Shown one piece after another: positions 7,517-16,265 of a stretch of 64,000 nucleotides of DNA. This stretch comes from Polyangium mundeleinium (GTDB taxonomy: Bacteria > Myxococcota_A > Polyangia > Polyangiales > Polyangiaceae), in contig NZ_JAQNDO010000001.1 in NCBI RefSeq assembly GCF_028369105.1, forward strand, positions 10,138,501-10,202,500, in the 5' to 3' direction. The position numbers and the translations under genes are program-made. How positions within the stretch are numbered: position 1 is the first letter of the stretch; the number at the start of each line of letters is the position of its first letter. Under the pieces are notes generated by a model. It saw only the letters and a list, made by a program, of their open reading frames with translations. It was not told the DNA's origin and ran no database searches.

Positions 7517-10366
7517 TCAGCAGCCCGGGCGGTCGAGCGTTTGTCGCGGCGGCTGCTCGGGATCGAGCGATTCGAGGACGACCGCCGTGGGATCGAGCAA
7601 AAAGCCGTCGTCGCGGCTCTGCAGCAGGGCGCCGAGGCCGAGCTTTCGGAGCTTGGTCAGCGTGACGTAGACGCGGTTCGCCGCCGCCTTGGGCGGGATG
7701 CGTTCCCCGGGCCAGCCAGCCTCGAAGAGCTCCGCAATCGAGAGGGCGCGCCCCGGAGCGCCGATGCGCGTACGAACGAGGAGAGCCAGCACGAGGCGCG
7801 CCGCCTTCGCTTTCAAGAAAGGCACCGGGCGGCCATCCTGAAGCCGAAACCAGCGGGCCTCCGGGCCCACGATGAGCCTCGCAATCGCCGGCGGGAGCGG
7901 ATCGGCAGGCTCGCTCGCCGAGGCCGCGGGCAGGGTGATCGCGCGTTCGAGCAGGCGCACGGCGAGGCGAACGTCCGCCGAGCAGCGCGCCGGCGCAAGG
8001 GTGCCATCGGGCGCCGGCGCCTGCGCCATGGCAATCGGCACGGCGGCCGCGAGGCGATATCGCTCGGCGGCCGTCCCATCCCCCGCCGCCGCGGCGACGC
8101 GCGCGCGAAAGGCGTCCGCGTGGGCGGCGTGCAGCTCCACCGCGATCCTCGTCGTGAGCACGCGCCCGCCGACGAGCCTTGCAGCGGCAGCTTCGAAGTG
8201 GCCCGCCGCGGCGTCCGCGTGGCCGAGCCCGGCCTCGACGGCGCCGAGCGCGGCCAGGAAGACGACCGAATAATGCCGCTCCCCGGTGCCCTGGAGCCGC
8301 GCGAGGGCTTCACCGTACGCGGAGCGCGCGTCGTCGAGGAGGCCCTCCTCGAATGCCACGTCGCCCAGGTAGCCGTGGAGCACGCCCTCCGACCACCGAT
8401 CGCCGACGGCGCGGTGAATCGAGAGCGCCGCCCCGAGCTTTTCGCGCGCCTCGCCGAACCGGCCCCGCGCCTGCTGGACACGCCCGAGGATGCCGAGCAC
8501 GTAGCCCTCGGTGCGCCGGTCTTCCTGGAGCAGGGCGAGCACCTGGCCGGCGGCGAGCTCGGCTTCGTCGATCCGGCCGAGGCTCAGGCGCGCCAGGGCG
8601 ACCTGCGCCAATGCCAGGGAGTGTCCCCTCGGATCACCGGCGGCCTGGAAGCCTACGGCTGCCTGCTCCACGTACCCCACGGCCTCCGTGGCCCGCCCCC
8701 GCCAGTTGAGCGCGCCGCCGTAGGTGAGCATCCAGTCGGCATGAAGCGACGCTTCGCCGAGATCGAGGGCGATCGCGCGCGCTCGATCGAAGCAGGACCG
8801 CGCGTCGTCCGGGCGCTCGGCCTGATCGAACATCAGCCCGAGCTTGGTGAGGGCGAGGCATTCGTCGGCGCGCGAGCCCGCCACGCGCGCTTCGTCGAGC
8901 GCCCGCTGAAAGCCGAGGAAGCTGTCGAGCACCCGTCCCCGGAGCAGGTCGGCCAGGGCGCGTGTGTAGAGAGCCCGCGTGCGCAGGCCCGGCGGGGCCG
9001 CAGCCTCGAGCGCGGCGTCGAGCATCACCACGTACGGCTCCAGGCGGCCCTTGGCGCACAGGAGGAGCACGGGTTCGAGCAGGAGGAGCCCGCGGAGGGC
9101 GGCCTCCGCGTCCTCGGGCGTGAGCGGCTGCCGGGCGAGCGCGCGCGTGCACACGGCGATCAGGTTGCTCGCCTCCAGCGAGGCGCGGCGAACGTCGATC
9201 ACCCGCGGCAATGCGGCCTCGCGCGGGCCCGCCATGCCGAGGAAATACGCCGCGTGGCGCCGGGCGGCAGCTTCCTTTCCGCCGAGCTCGTCGAGCCGCT
9301 CCTCGGCATACGCGCGGAGGCTCTCCAGCATGCCGTAACGGCGCTCGCCCGCAGAGCCCGGCGGATGGAGGTCGAACGCCCGAATCAAGGATTTGTCGTG
9401 CAGCGATTGGAGCACGTCGAGGACGGGCGGCGCACCGCCTTCACGCCCGGCGCCGAGCTCGAGCACCGCCTCCGCGGCTTCGAGGGAGAAGCCGCCGGTG
9501 AACACCGAGCATTGCGCGAGCGCGTCCTTTTCCCACGGCGCAAGGAGATCCCACGACGAGTCGATCGCGCCGCGCAGCGTGGCCTTGCGCGCGGGCGCGC
9601 CGCGGGCGCCCGTCACGAGCAGCTCGAAGCGGCGCGCGAGCCGGTCGAGGATCTGTCCCGGCGCGAGGACGCCCATGCGCGCCGCGCAGAGCTCGATCGC
9701 CAGCGGGATCCCGTCGACGCGCCGGACGATCGCGGCGACGCTCTCGGCTTCGGCCTCGGTGAGCTCGAAGTCGAAGCGCACGGCCCGCGCCCGCGCCACG
9801 AAGAGCTCGACGGCGTCCGAGGAGGCGATGGCTCGCAGCGATCGCTCCTCCGCGGGCGGCACGCCAAGCGGCTCGAGCCCGAGGGACACCTCGCCGTCCA
9901 GCCGGAGCCGCTCGCGCGAGGTCACGACGAGCTGCGCGCGAGGAGCAAAGGAGAGCCAGGGGCCCAGCATCCGCGGGGCCACGTCGACGAGCTGCTCCAG
10001 GTTGTCGAGGAGGACCACGCTCCGCGGCGACTCCGCGAGGACGCGCCCGAGCTGCGCCACCACCTCGTCGGCGGTGCCCCCCGCGGCCAGGGGGACGTCG
10101 AGCGCGCGGGCGAGGACCGCGCACGCGTCGTCGATCCCCTTCGCCTCGCTGAGATCACAGAAGAAGAGGCGCGGCCTCTCGCGCGCGGAGGTGGAGAGAG
10201 CGGAAGCGGCCCACTCCAGCACGAGGCGCGTCTTGCCGATGCCGGCGGCGCCGGTGATCGTCACGAGCCGAGCGCCGGCGTCGATGCGCTCCCCGAGCGC
10301 GCGGAGCTCCTGCGCGCGCCCGATGAAGGCGCCGCGCGCCGACGTACCGGGCAGCAGGATCGTCAC
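7517..10366 (-). CDS. AfsR-like ATPase regulator: NTPase, TPR array, C-terminal winged helix
   Basis: 949 residues from a GTG start. An STAND/NB-ARC-type ATPase begins at once (FIGRAQELRAL, Walker A GAAGIGKTR near residue 40, Walker B SVVLLDNLEQL). A middle region of about 350 residues is built of helical repeats of TPR type. The C-terminal ~110 residues (LKAKAARLVLALLV..., then AANRVYVTLTKLRKLG) look like the winged-helix domain of OmpR/SARP regulators. In SARP proteins that domain is normally N-terminal, so the domain order here is reversed. It likely acts as a transcription factor that senses a ligand through its TPR platform. It is next to, and on the same strand as, the protease-barrel gene. 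A T-rich run (about 7493-7510) follows its stop. Confidence 0.8.
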   Translation of the reverse strand: MTILLPGTSARGAFIGRAQELRALGERIDAGARLVTITGAAGIGKTRLVLEWAASALSTSARERPRLFFCDLSEAKGIDDACAVLARALDVPLAAGGTADEVVAQLGRVLAESPRSVVLLDNLEQLVDVAPRMLGPWLSFAPRAQLVVTSRERLRLDGEVSLGLEPLGVPPAEERSLRAIASSDAVELFVARARAVRFDFELTEAEAESVAAIVRRVDGIPLAIELCAARMGVLAPGQILDRLARRFELLVTGARGAPARKATLRGAIDSSWDLLAPWEKDALAQCSVFTGGFSLEAAEAVLELGAGREGGAPPVLDVLQSLHDKSLIRAFDLHPPGSAGERRYGMLESLRAYAEERLDELGGKEAAARRHAAYFLGMAGPREAALPRVIDVRRASLEASNLIAVCTRALARQPLTPEDAEAALRGLLLLEPVLLLCAKGRLEPYVVMLDAALEAAAPPGLRTRALYTRALADLLRGRVLDSFLGFQRALDEARVAGSRADECLALTKLGLMFDQAERPDDARSCFDRARAIALDLGEASLHADWMLTYGGALNWRGRATEAVGYVEQAAVGFQAAGDPRGHSLALAQVALARLSLGRIDEAELAAGQVLALLQEDRRTEGYVLGILGRVQQARGRFGEAREKLGAALSIHRAVGDRWSEGVLHGYLGDVAFEEGLLDDARSAYGEALARLQGTGERHYSVVFLAALGAVEAGLGHADAAAGHFEAAAARLVGGRVLTTRIAVELHAAHADAFRARVAAAAGDGTAAERYRLAAAVPIAMAQAPAPDGTLAPARCSADVRLAVRLLERAITLPAASASEPADPLPPAIARLIVGPEARWFRLQDGRPVPFLKAKAARLVLALLVRTRIGAPGRALSIAELFEAGWPGERIPPKAAANRVYVTLTKLRKLGLGALLQSRDDGFLLDPTAVVLESLDPEQPPRQTLDRPGC

Positions 10367-10435
10367 GGGCGGACGATACCACCCCGCGGAAGCCTGCGTT
10401 AAAAATCGTTAAGTGGGCCCCGCGGGCCCGATCGT

Positions 10436-11812
10436 TCAAAAGGTCGAGATGCCCAGCGAGACCTGATGGATGAACTTCACGTCCGGCGACGGCAGCACGC
10501 GCAGCTCGTATCCGAACGTCATGACATGCACATGCACGCCCAGGCCCACGGACAACGCGCCGGCGTGGGTCCAGGACTCCTTCGTGTTCTCGTTCATTCG
10601 GAAGGAGCACGGGGTCGCCTGGTTCATGCACGTCGGATTGTCGAGCACGAGGTTGTAGTTTTTTTCCTCCGTGTACTCCCAATTCCAGCCGGCGCCGATC
10701 GAAGGGACGAGCGAGACCGACGCGGGCGCCGAGACCAGCGGAATGCGGTACCCGATACGTAGATCCCCCGTGATGCGCGCCGTGTCCGTCCGCCCGATGG
10801 GCAGGCGGATGTCGCTGCTGTTCGCAGGGACGTACGCGAAGACGCCGAAGCGGGGCAAGAACTCCAACTGGTCGAGGAAGAGGATTGGAACGCCCAACGT
10901 TGCGCCGACGAATCCCCTGCCCCGCTCGAATTGAGCCGCGAATGCGGACGCGAATCCGAGGACGATGTTCGTTGGGCTGCGAGGCGGCGTCTTTCCCACG
11001 CTCGCGCGTGCCTCGCGTATTTTTCCGACCGGTACCGCGTGACCCATCGGAGATTCCCACACGGCGCGTCCCGAGGGAGGAGGGATGAGGAGGCCGACCA
11101 CGTGGCCCTGACAGTCGAGGAGCGGGCCGCCGGTGTAGTTCATCCCGACCAGCGCGTCGATCGACAGAAGCTCGTCGTCACGATCGGCGACGACACCCCG
11201 GCGGTGGGCCGGGAAGCGATCTTCACGCGTGCCGAAGTCGAGAGGAACGCCGATCGCGACGACCTCGCTGCCGATCACGGGCGCCGACGTCGCGAGTTCG
11301 AGCGCCTTTCCACCGATGGGCGCTTCGAGCTCCAAGACGGCGATGCGTTCGAATGCGTCGGTGAAGACGACCTTCGCGCCAATCGAGAGACCGTCGCGTG
11401 CATGGACGCGCAGGTTGAACGGCCGATCCACGACGTGGAAATGGGTGACGACGTGCGTGTCGTCCAGCAAGAAGCCTGCGCCCCAGGCTGTATGCGTGGT
11501 GATCCGGACCGTCCCGCGCCGCGCAGCATCCGCGACGCGCTCGAGCCCCGCCTTGCCGCACGTGCCGCTCTCCGCGGGGATGGCGGGCTCCGCGGGTGCG
11601 GCGACGACCGCCGCGGGCGGCGCAGTCGCGGCGAGCAGCACCGGCGCGGGGAGCAGGGAGGCAGGCTCGGTCACGGCACCCTCGCCCTGGGTCTGCGCCT
11701 GGACGACGGCAGGAACCGCAAACAAAGCCGCGGCCAAGGCGGCGGCCAGGGGCCTCGCGGCGCGCGGCGCGGGGGAGGTGTCGTGGGTGCATTCTCGGGC
11801 GGGGTTCCACAT
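10436..11812 (-). CDS. Trypsin-fold (pseudo)protease fused to a beta-barrel
   Basis: 458 residues; the ATG at 11812 has GGAGAC upstream and begins a signal peptide (PLAAALAAALFAVPAVVQAQ). Residues ~75-290 follow the trypsin/DegP fold: WGAGFLLDDTHVVTHFHVV carries the expected His, and MNYTGGPLLDCQGHVVGL is the serine loop. The GNSGGP motif is changed to YTGGP, so Thr (codon 11132-11134) replaces the nucleophile. The usual Asp position (D-LAVL) reads ERIAVL. Serine protease activity by the normal triad is therefore unlikely. The last ~160 residues are beta-rich and end HQVSLGISTF, an outer-membrane barrel signature. The result is a periplasmic trypsin-like domain tethered to a barrel. Confidence 0.75.
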   Translation of the reverse strand: MWNPARECTHDTSPAPRAARPLAAALAAALFAVPAVVQAQTQGEGAVTEPASLLPAPVLLAATAPPAAVVAAPAEPAIPAESGTCGKAGLERVADAARRGTVRITTHTAWGAGFLLDDTHVVTHFHVVDRPFNLRVHARDGLSIGAKVVFTDAFERIAVLELEAPIGGKALELATSAPVIGSEVVAIGVPLDFGTREDRFPAHRRGVVADRDDELLSIDALVGMNYTGGPLLDCQGHVVGLLIPPPSGRAVWESPMGHAVPVGKIREARASVGKTPPRSPTNIVLGFASAFAAQFERGRGFVGATLGVPILFLDQLEFLPRFGVFAYVPANSSDIRLPIGRTDTARITGDLRIGYRIPLVSAPASVSLVPSIGAGWNWEYTEEKNYNLVLDNPTCMNQATPCSFRMNENTKESWTHAGALSVGLGVHVHVMTFGYELRVLPSPDVKFIHQVSLGISTF

Positions 11813-11981
11813 ATCGATCGTCTCCGGCAAGGGCGACCCGGGGACAGATCCGGGGCGTACCGAAGATGCTAGCGATCGACGCGGAGAGCGCACATGAATG
11901 ATATTTAATCGTTCACGACGGGCGGGCGTGGTGCTGGACGTGCATGTCGCCGCTGGTATGCCGATTGCTCAGCGGCCCCCC
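11813..11981. promoter_or_regulatory. Divergent promoter region
   Basis: 169 bp between the divergent starts at 11812 (minus) and 11982 (plus). It contains an unusually AT-rich core, ATGATATTTAATCG (about 11896-11910), which could supply a -10 element for either gene. No clear -35 partner is identified. Confidence 0.35.
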
Positions 11982-12704
11982 ATGCGTACGCTCTCGTGGC
12001 TCGTGGGTGGGTGGGTTGCTTTGGTGTTGGTCGCCGCTTGCGGCATCGAAGACGAATGCGAGTCTGGCACCACGAGGTGCAACGGATCGCAATTCCAGAG
12101 GTGCGTCGGCGAGAAGGGCATGAGCATCATGCCGGGGACACGGCCCATCTACATGTGGGAGGACGCGCCCTGCACCGGCCTGTGCGTGGAAGCAGGCGGA
12201 GAGGCCGTGTGCGAGCCGCAGCCGGACGGCCGTTGTCCTTCCTGCGAGGGAGACTGCGCGCACGGCGCCACCTTGTGCGTCGAAAATTCGGCGCTCGACT
12301 GCGACGCGAAAGGACGTTTGCTCAGGGAGAGCGTATGCGACGTCGCGTGCGTCGTCGGCGTGTCGGAGGTCTCGAAGGAACCGCTCGCCCTGTGCGCCCT
12401 CTCGCCCGCCCCGGAGCCCGCTTGCGAAGGCCACGAGCAAACCGGCGGCGTGGCCTGCGTCGACGGGAAAAAGACGCGCTGCCAGGCCGGATTTGCGGTC
12501 GCACGCCTCACGCAGAACGAGGGGGATTGTGGTCCTTCGGAATTTTGCGTCGAGACGGAGAGCACACCCCTCTGTGCCCTCGAGCCCTCGCCCAACCCGA
12601 GCTGCGCGGGCGTGGAAGACTTCGGCCAGGTATGCGTCGACGGCATCACCGTCTGGTGCCGCGGAGGATTCGTCGTCCAGCGCGGCTCCGCTTGCTCGCC
12701 TTAG
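11982..12704 (+). CDS. Cys-rich lipoprotein
   Basis: 240 residues. Starting at the ATG at 11982 gives MRTLSWLVGGWVALVLVAAC, a signal peptide with lipobox VAAC; the longer frame from 11898 would disrupt it. The mature part contains repeated units with paired cysteines (CEGDCAHGATLC, CDVACVVG, CEGHEQTGGVACVDG, CAGVEDFGQVCVDG). This gives about three degenerate ~45-residue repeats. It is probably surface or periplasm exposed, and no enzymatic domain is visible. It ends 3 bp from the convergent TetR gene. Confidence 0.8.
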   Translation: MRTLSWLVGGWVALVLVAACGIEDECESGTTRCNGSQFQRCVGEKGMSIMPGTRPIYMWEDAPCTGLCVEAGGEAVCEPQPDGRCPSCEGDCAHGATLCVENSALDCDAKGRLLRESVCDVACVVGVSEVSKEPLALCALSPAPEPACEGHEQTGGVACVDGKKTRCQAGFAVARLTQNEGDCGPSEFCVETESTPLCALEPSPNPSCAGVEDFGQVCVDGITVWCRGGFVVQRGSACSP

Positions 12705-12707
12705 ATT

Positions 12708-13280
12708 CTAGCGACGGGGACGGCCCAGCAGGCGCCTGCCCAGGTCGAGGAGGTGCTGGCGCAGGGTGTCGTCGTCGATGGCTGCGAACTCGGGAGCGCC
12801 GCCGGCCATCGCGAGCCCCGCGGACATGACGTGCACCAGGATCGCGTCGGCGAGGCTCGGGCCGGCCCCGGCGAAGACCTTTCTCAATTTGGTTCGGAGG
12901 TCCTCGTCCTTCGGCGCCTGCAATGTCCGGTTGACGAGACGCTGGAGCCCGGGGTCGCTGTTGAACAGGCGGATCAGCGTGCGCTTGCGGACGATGAGGT
13001 CGACGAACCCGCCGAGCGCGTGCTCGATCTGCGCGCCCCGGCTCCGCTTCGTGCGCGCGTCGTCGAGGATCTGATCGAGCTCGTGCAAAGCGGGCAAGGC
13101 CACGGCCTCGGTGATCTCGTCCTTGGACTTGAAGTGGTAGTAGAGGGCGGCCTTCGTGACGCCGAGCTCGTCGGCGATCATCTGCATCGACGTGCCCTCG
13201 ATCCCGTGCTCGCTGAACAGCGTCAGCGCGACGTCGAGCAGTCGTGATCGGGTGTCGTGGACAGCGGTGCCGGCAGTCAT
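12708..13280 (-). CDS. TetR family transcriptional regulator
   Basis: 190 residues. The N-terminal helix-turn-helix reads SRLLDVALTLFSEHG...SMQMIADELGVTKAALYYHF, which is canonical TetR. The ligand-binding half follows and has no recognisable ligand signature. The ATG at 13280 has GAGGAG upstream; the longer frame to 13355 lacks a ribosome site. It is divergent from the P450 gene, and the intergenic region carries three CCGATCGG palindromes. It therefore most likely represses its own gene and the P450/esterase unit until an inducer binds. Confidence 0.92.
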   Translation of the reverse strand: MTAGTAVHDTRSRLLDVALTLFSEHGIEGTSMQMIADELGVTKAALYYHFKSKDEITEAVALPALHELDQILDDARTKRSRGAQIEHALGGFVDLIVRKRTLIRLFNSDPGLQRLVNRTLQAPKDEDLRTKLRKVFAGAGPSLADAILVHVMSAGLAMAGGAPEFAAIDDDTLRQHLLDLGRRLLGRPRR

Positions 13281-13336
13281 GGCCCTCCTCGCGGGAGCCG
13301 AGACAGTAGCCCGCTCCTCGCCGCTCGGCATGCTTT

Positions 13337-13390
13337 CCGATCGGTCAGCTCCCAACTAACCGATCGGCTTGCACCGAACTTACCGATCGG
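13337..13390. promoter_or_regulatory. Three phased palindromic operator sites
   Basis: The palindrome CCGATCGG occurs at 13337-13344, 13360-13367 and 13383-13390, spaced exactly 23 bp apart. The flanks extend the symmetry: CTAACCGATCGG at the middle site and ACCGATCGGTTAG at the right site, suggesting a full operator CTAACCGATCGGTTAG. The right site ends 20 bp before the P450 Shine-Dalgarno. The sites most likely bind the divergently encoded TetR protein. Confidence 0.75.
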
Positions 13391-13422
13391 TTAGCGTGGA
13401 GCCCCGAACCGGAGGAGGAACC

Positions 13423-14622
13423 ATGACCGCCGATGCCATTCCGACGCTCGCCATTGTCAGGACCTGCCCTTACGCGCCGCCTGCGCAGCACCGCAGCTTC
13501 CGCCAAGAGGCCCCCATCACCAAGGTCGAGCTGCCCACGGGCGCGACGGCCTGGGCGGTCACCCGGCACGAGGACATTCGGACGCTCCTGTCCGACCCAC
13601 GGTTCAGCGCCAGCCGGAAAAACCCCGGCTTCCCCCACCTGTCCCCCCTCGTGATCCCCGCCCTGAATGGAAAGCCGCTGCTGATCGAGATGGACGGGCA
13701 AGAACACGCGGCCGCACGCCGGGCCGTCGTCGGTGAGTTCACGGTCAAGCGGGCCGCCGCGCTCGCGCCGCGTATCCAGCAAATCGTGGACGAGCACATC
13801 GACGCGATGCTGGCCGGGCCTCGCCCGGTCGACCTCGTGCAGGCGCTCTCCCTGCCGGTGCCATCCCTCGTGATCTGCGAGCTGCTCGGCGTGCCTTATG
13901 CCGATCATGGGTTTTTCCAGGCGCGCTCCGCAACACTCGTGAGTCGGGAAGCGCCGCTCGAAGCGAAGGGGCTCGCCTTCTTCGAGCTCCTCTCCTATTT
14001 GGACAAACTCGTGACCGACAAGGAGCAAAATCCGACCGACGACTTGCTGGGCCGCCAGGTCCTCAAGTTGCGCGAAGAGGGCACGTACGATCACGAGTCG
14101 CTGCTCAACCTGTCCTTCATCCTCTTGATCGCCGGGCACGAGACCACCGCGAACATGATCTCGCTGAGCACGCTGGCGCTGCTGAAACACCCCGAGAAGC
14201 TCGCGGCCCTCCGGCAAGATCCCGAAAAGACCCTGGCGGCGGTCGAGGAGCTTTTGCGGTATTTTACCATTGCGGAGCTCGGCGTCGGTCGGGTCGCCAC
14301 CGAGGACGTGGAGCTCGGGGGTGTGCTCATCCGGGCCGGGGAAGGCGTCGTCGTGCTGGCCAACATCGGCAACCGCGATCCGGAGGTCTTCCAGAACGCA
14401 GACGAGCTCGACCTCCAGCGCGGCGCCCGGAATCACGTCGCCTTCGGCTTCGGCGCGCACCAATGCCTTGGCCAGAATCTGGCCCGGATCGAGCTGCAAA
14501 TCGTCCTCGACACGCTGTTCCGGCGGATCCCCGAGCTGCGGCTCGCCGTGCCCGAGGAGGAGCTGCCGTTCAAGAGCGATGCCTTGGTGTACGGCTTGCA
14601 CGAGCTCCCGGTGACCTGGTAA
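13423..14622 (+). CDS. Cytochrome P450
   Basis: 399 residues, the usual length of a soluble bacterial P450. It has the I-helix oxygen-binding motif LIAGHETTANM, the K-helix ExxR (EELLRY), and the heme loop FGFGAHQCLGQNLAR with the proximal Cys near residue 348. It would need a ferredoxin/reductase pair, which is not encoded nearby. The ATG at 13423 has a perfect GGAGGAGG upstream; the earlier in-frame start at 13369 lies inside the operator region. It is followed 48 bp later by an esterase, suggesting an oxidise-then-hydrolyse unit under TetR control. The substrate is unknown. Confidence 0.95.
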   Translation: MTADAIPTLAIVRTCPYAPPAQHRSFRQEAPITKVELPTGATAWAVTRHEDIRTLLSDPRFSASRKNPGFPHLSPLVIPALNGKPLLIEMDGQEHAAARRAVVGEFTVKRAAALAPRIQQIVDEHIDAMLAGPRPVDLVQALSLPVPSLVICELLGVPYADHGFFQARSATLVSREAPLEAKGLAFFELLSYLDKLVTDKEQNPTDDLLGRQVLKLREEGTYDHESLLNLSFILLIAGHETTANMISLSTLALLKHPEKLAALRQDPEKTLAAVEELLRYFTIAELGVGRVATEDVELGGVLIRAGEGVVVLANIGNRDPEVFQNADELDLQRGARNHVAFGFGAHQCLGQNLARIELQIVLDTLFRRIPELRLAVPEEELPFKSDALVYGLHELPVTW

Positions 14623-14670
14623 TCGGAGATCACAGGCGTCGACGCGACGCGTGCCAGGAGGCGTGAACCG

Positions 14671-16026
14671 ATGTCCCAAGCATTCCACCCCGACCTCGCG
14701 CGCGTCGCGCGCCTCCTCCCGCGCGTGACCATCTCACCGCGGCTGCTCTCCGTGATGCGCTTCCTCATGCGCGTCATGCCGGTGCCGCGTGCGCCGCGCG
14801 ACGTCGTGGTGCATGACGTGAAGGTGCCCGGCCCTGCCGGCGCCCCGCATGTGCGTGTGCGAATCTACCGCCCCGCGACGCTCGCGCGGCCTGCACCGGC
14901 GCTGCTGTGGATCCACGGCGGCGGGTACATCCTCGGCGCGCCGGAGCAAGACGATCTCCTCTGCGCGTCGAACGCCCGCGAACTCGGCATCGTCATCGTG
15001 TCCGTCGACTATCGGCTCGCCCCCGAGCACCCGTTCCCGGCCCCGCTCGAGGACTGTTATGCCGCGCTCCGCTGGCTCTTTGCAGAGGCCGCCGCGCTCG
15101 GCGTCGCGCCCGACCGCATCGCGATCGGCGGCGCGAGCGCCGGAGGCGGGTTGACGGCCGCGCTCGCCCAGCTCGCGCACGATCGCAAAGAGGTGAAGCC
15201 CGTCTTCCAGCTCTTGATCTATCCGATGCTGGACGACCGGACCGCGACCCGCACAGACATCGACGGCAAACACCACCGCCTCTGGAGCCAAGAGAGCAAC
15301 GTGGTCGGCTGGACGTCGTACCTCGGTCACGCGCCAGGCAGACCGGTCGTCCCGGCGCATGCGGCCGCCGCGCGACGCGAGGATCTGTCGGGCCTGCCGC
15401 CGGCGTGGATGGGCGTGGGCACGTGCGACCTCTTCCACGACGAGGACGTCGCCTACGCGCGGCGGCTTTCCGCGTGCGGCGTGCCGTGCGAGGAGGTCAT
15501 CGTTCCCGGAGCCTTCCACGGCTTCGACCTGACCTTCCGCGACGCGCCGGTGTCGCGCGACTTCCGCGCGGGATACGTGGCCGCGCTGCGGCGTGCGCTG
15601 AACAATACAGCGTCATTTCATTGGAGAGGTATACGCAACATGTGCCTCGATCCGTCTGCGCGCGACTATGACTTGACCGCGCTCTCCGACGCATTGGCAG
15701 AGATCATCGACGACGTCGGCGCTGACAAGCTTCCAGACGATATTGCGAGTGCAGTCGAGAAGAATTTCTTCTCTCTCGATGAGGGGTCGCTGCTTCTCGG
15801 TGTGGCCACCTACTCGACCGACGACGAGGGCGCCCACATCCGGCAGGTACTGGAGCATTGGCTGGAAGCAGGTGTCGATGAAATCCGCGTGGCGCTCGCC
15901 CTTTCGCACGAGGCGATCCCATTTCGCTCGCGTGCCCGAAGAGTCGCAATTCTGACCGGAATCGCAGGACGCTTCCCGAAATTTGCAGATAGATGCAGGC
16001 ACTTGATCGAAGCATCACGCGAGTAA
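14671..16026 (+). CDS. HSL-family alpha/beta hydrolase with extra C-terminal domain
   Basis: 451 residues, about 130 more than the family norm. The first ~315 form a hormone-sensitive-lipase-like esterase: oxyanion motif WIHGGGYILG (~80-89), nucleophile GGASAGGG (Ser ~155), acid in LFHDED (~253-257) and His in PGAFHGFD (~283). From residue ~317 the frame continues without a stop into an unrelated, less GC-rich segment (NNTASFHWRG...). An internal ATG at 15640 there is preceded by GGAGAGG, so the tail (15640-16026, 128 residues) may also be translated alone. I do not recognise the tail. A perfect AGGAGG precedes the 14671 start. The gene is probably cotranscribed with the P450. Confidence 0.85.
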   Translation: MSQAFHPDLARVARLLPRVTISPRLLSVMRFLMRVMPVPRAPRDVVVHDVKVPGPAGAPHVRVRIYRPATLARPAPALLWIHGGGYILGAPEQDDLLCASNARELGIVIVSVDYRLAPEHPFPAPLEDCYAALRWLFAEAAALGVAPDRIAIGGASAGGGLTAALAQLAHDRKEVKPVFQLLIYPMLDDRTATRTDIDGKHHRLWSQESNVVGWTSYLGHAPGRPVVPAHAAAARREDLSGLPPAWMGVGTCDLFHDEDVAYARRLSACGVPCEEVIVPGAFHGFDLTFRDAPVSRDFRAGYVAALRRALNNTASFHWRGIRNMCLDPSARDYDLTALSDALAEIIDDVGADKLPDDIASAVEKNFFSLDEGSLLLGVATYSTDDEGAHIRQVLEHWLEAGVDEIRVALALSHEAIPFRSRARRVAILTGIAGRFPKFADRCRHLIEASRE

Positions 16027-16265
16027 GTGGGGTGCGGCGCGGTGAAGCTCTCCGAACGCCTCGAAAGAATCGTTCGTGATTCGGGCTGGTTCCTCCCGGT
16101 CTTCACGGCTGTTCTTGGGTAGCCTCCTCGGCCTCGGCGCCGCGCTCGCCGTGTGTGCCAGGGAAAACCCCGCGCGAGATCTGCTTCATCCTTGAGCGAA
16201 TGAGGCAGGTTGTGTAGCCTCGGGCTCACCGGAGACCGCTGGATGGAGACCGCGTTGGAGCTTGC

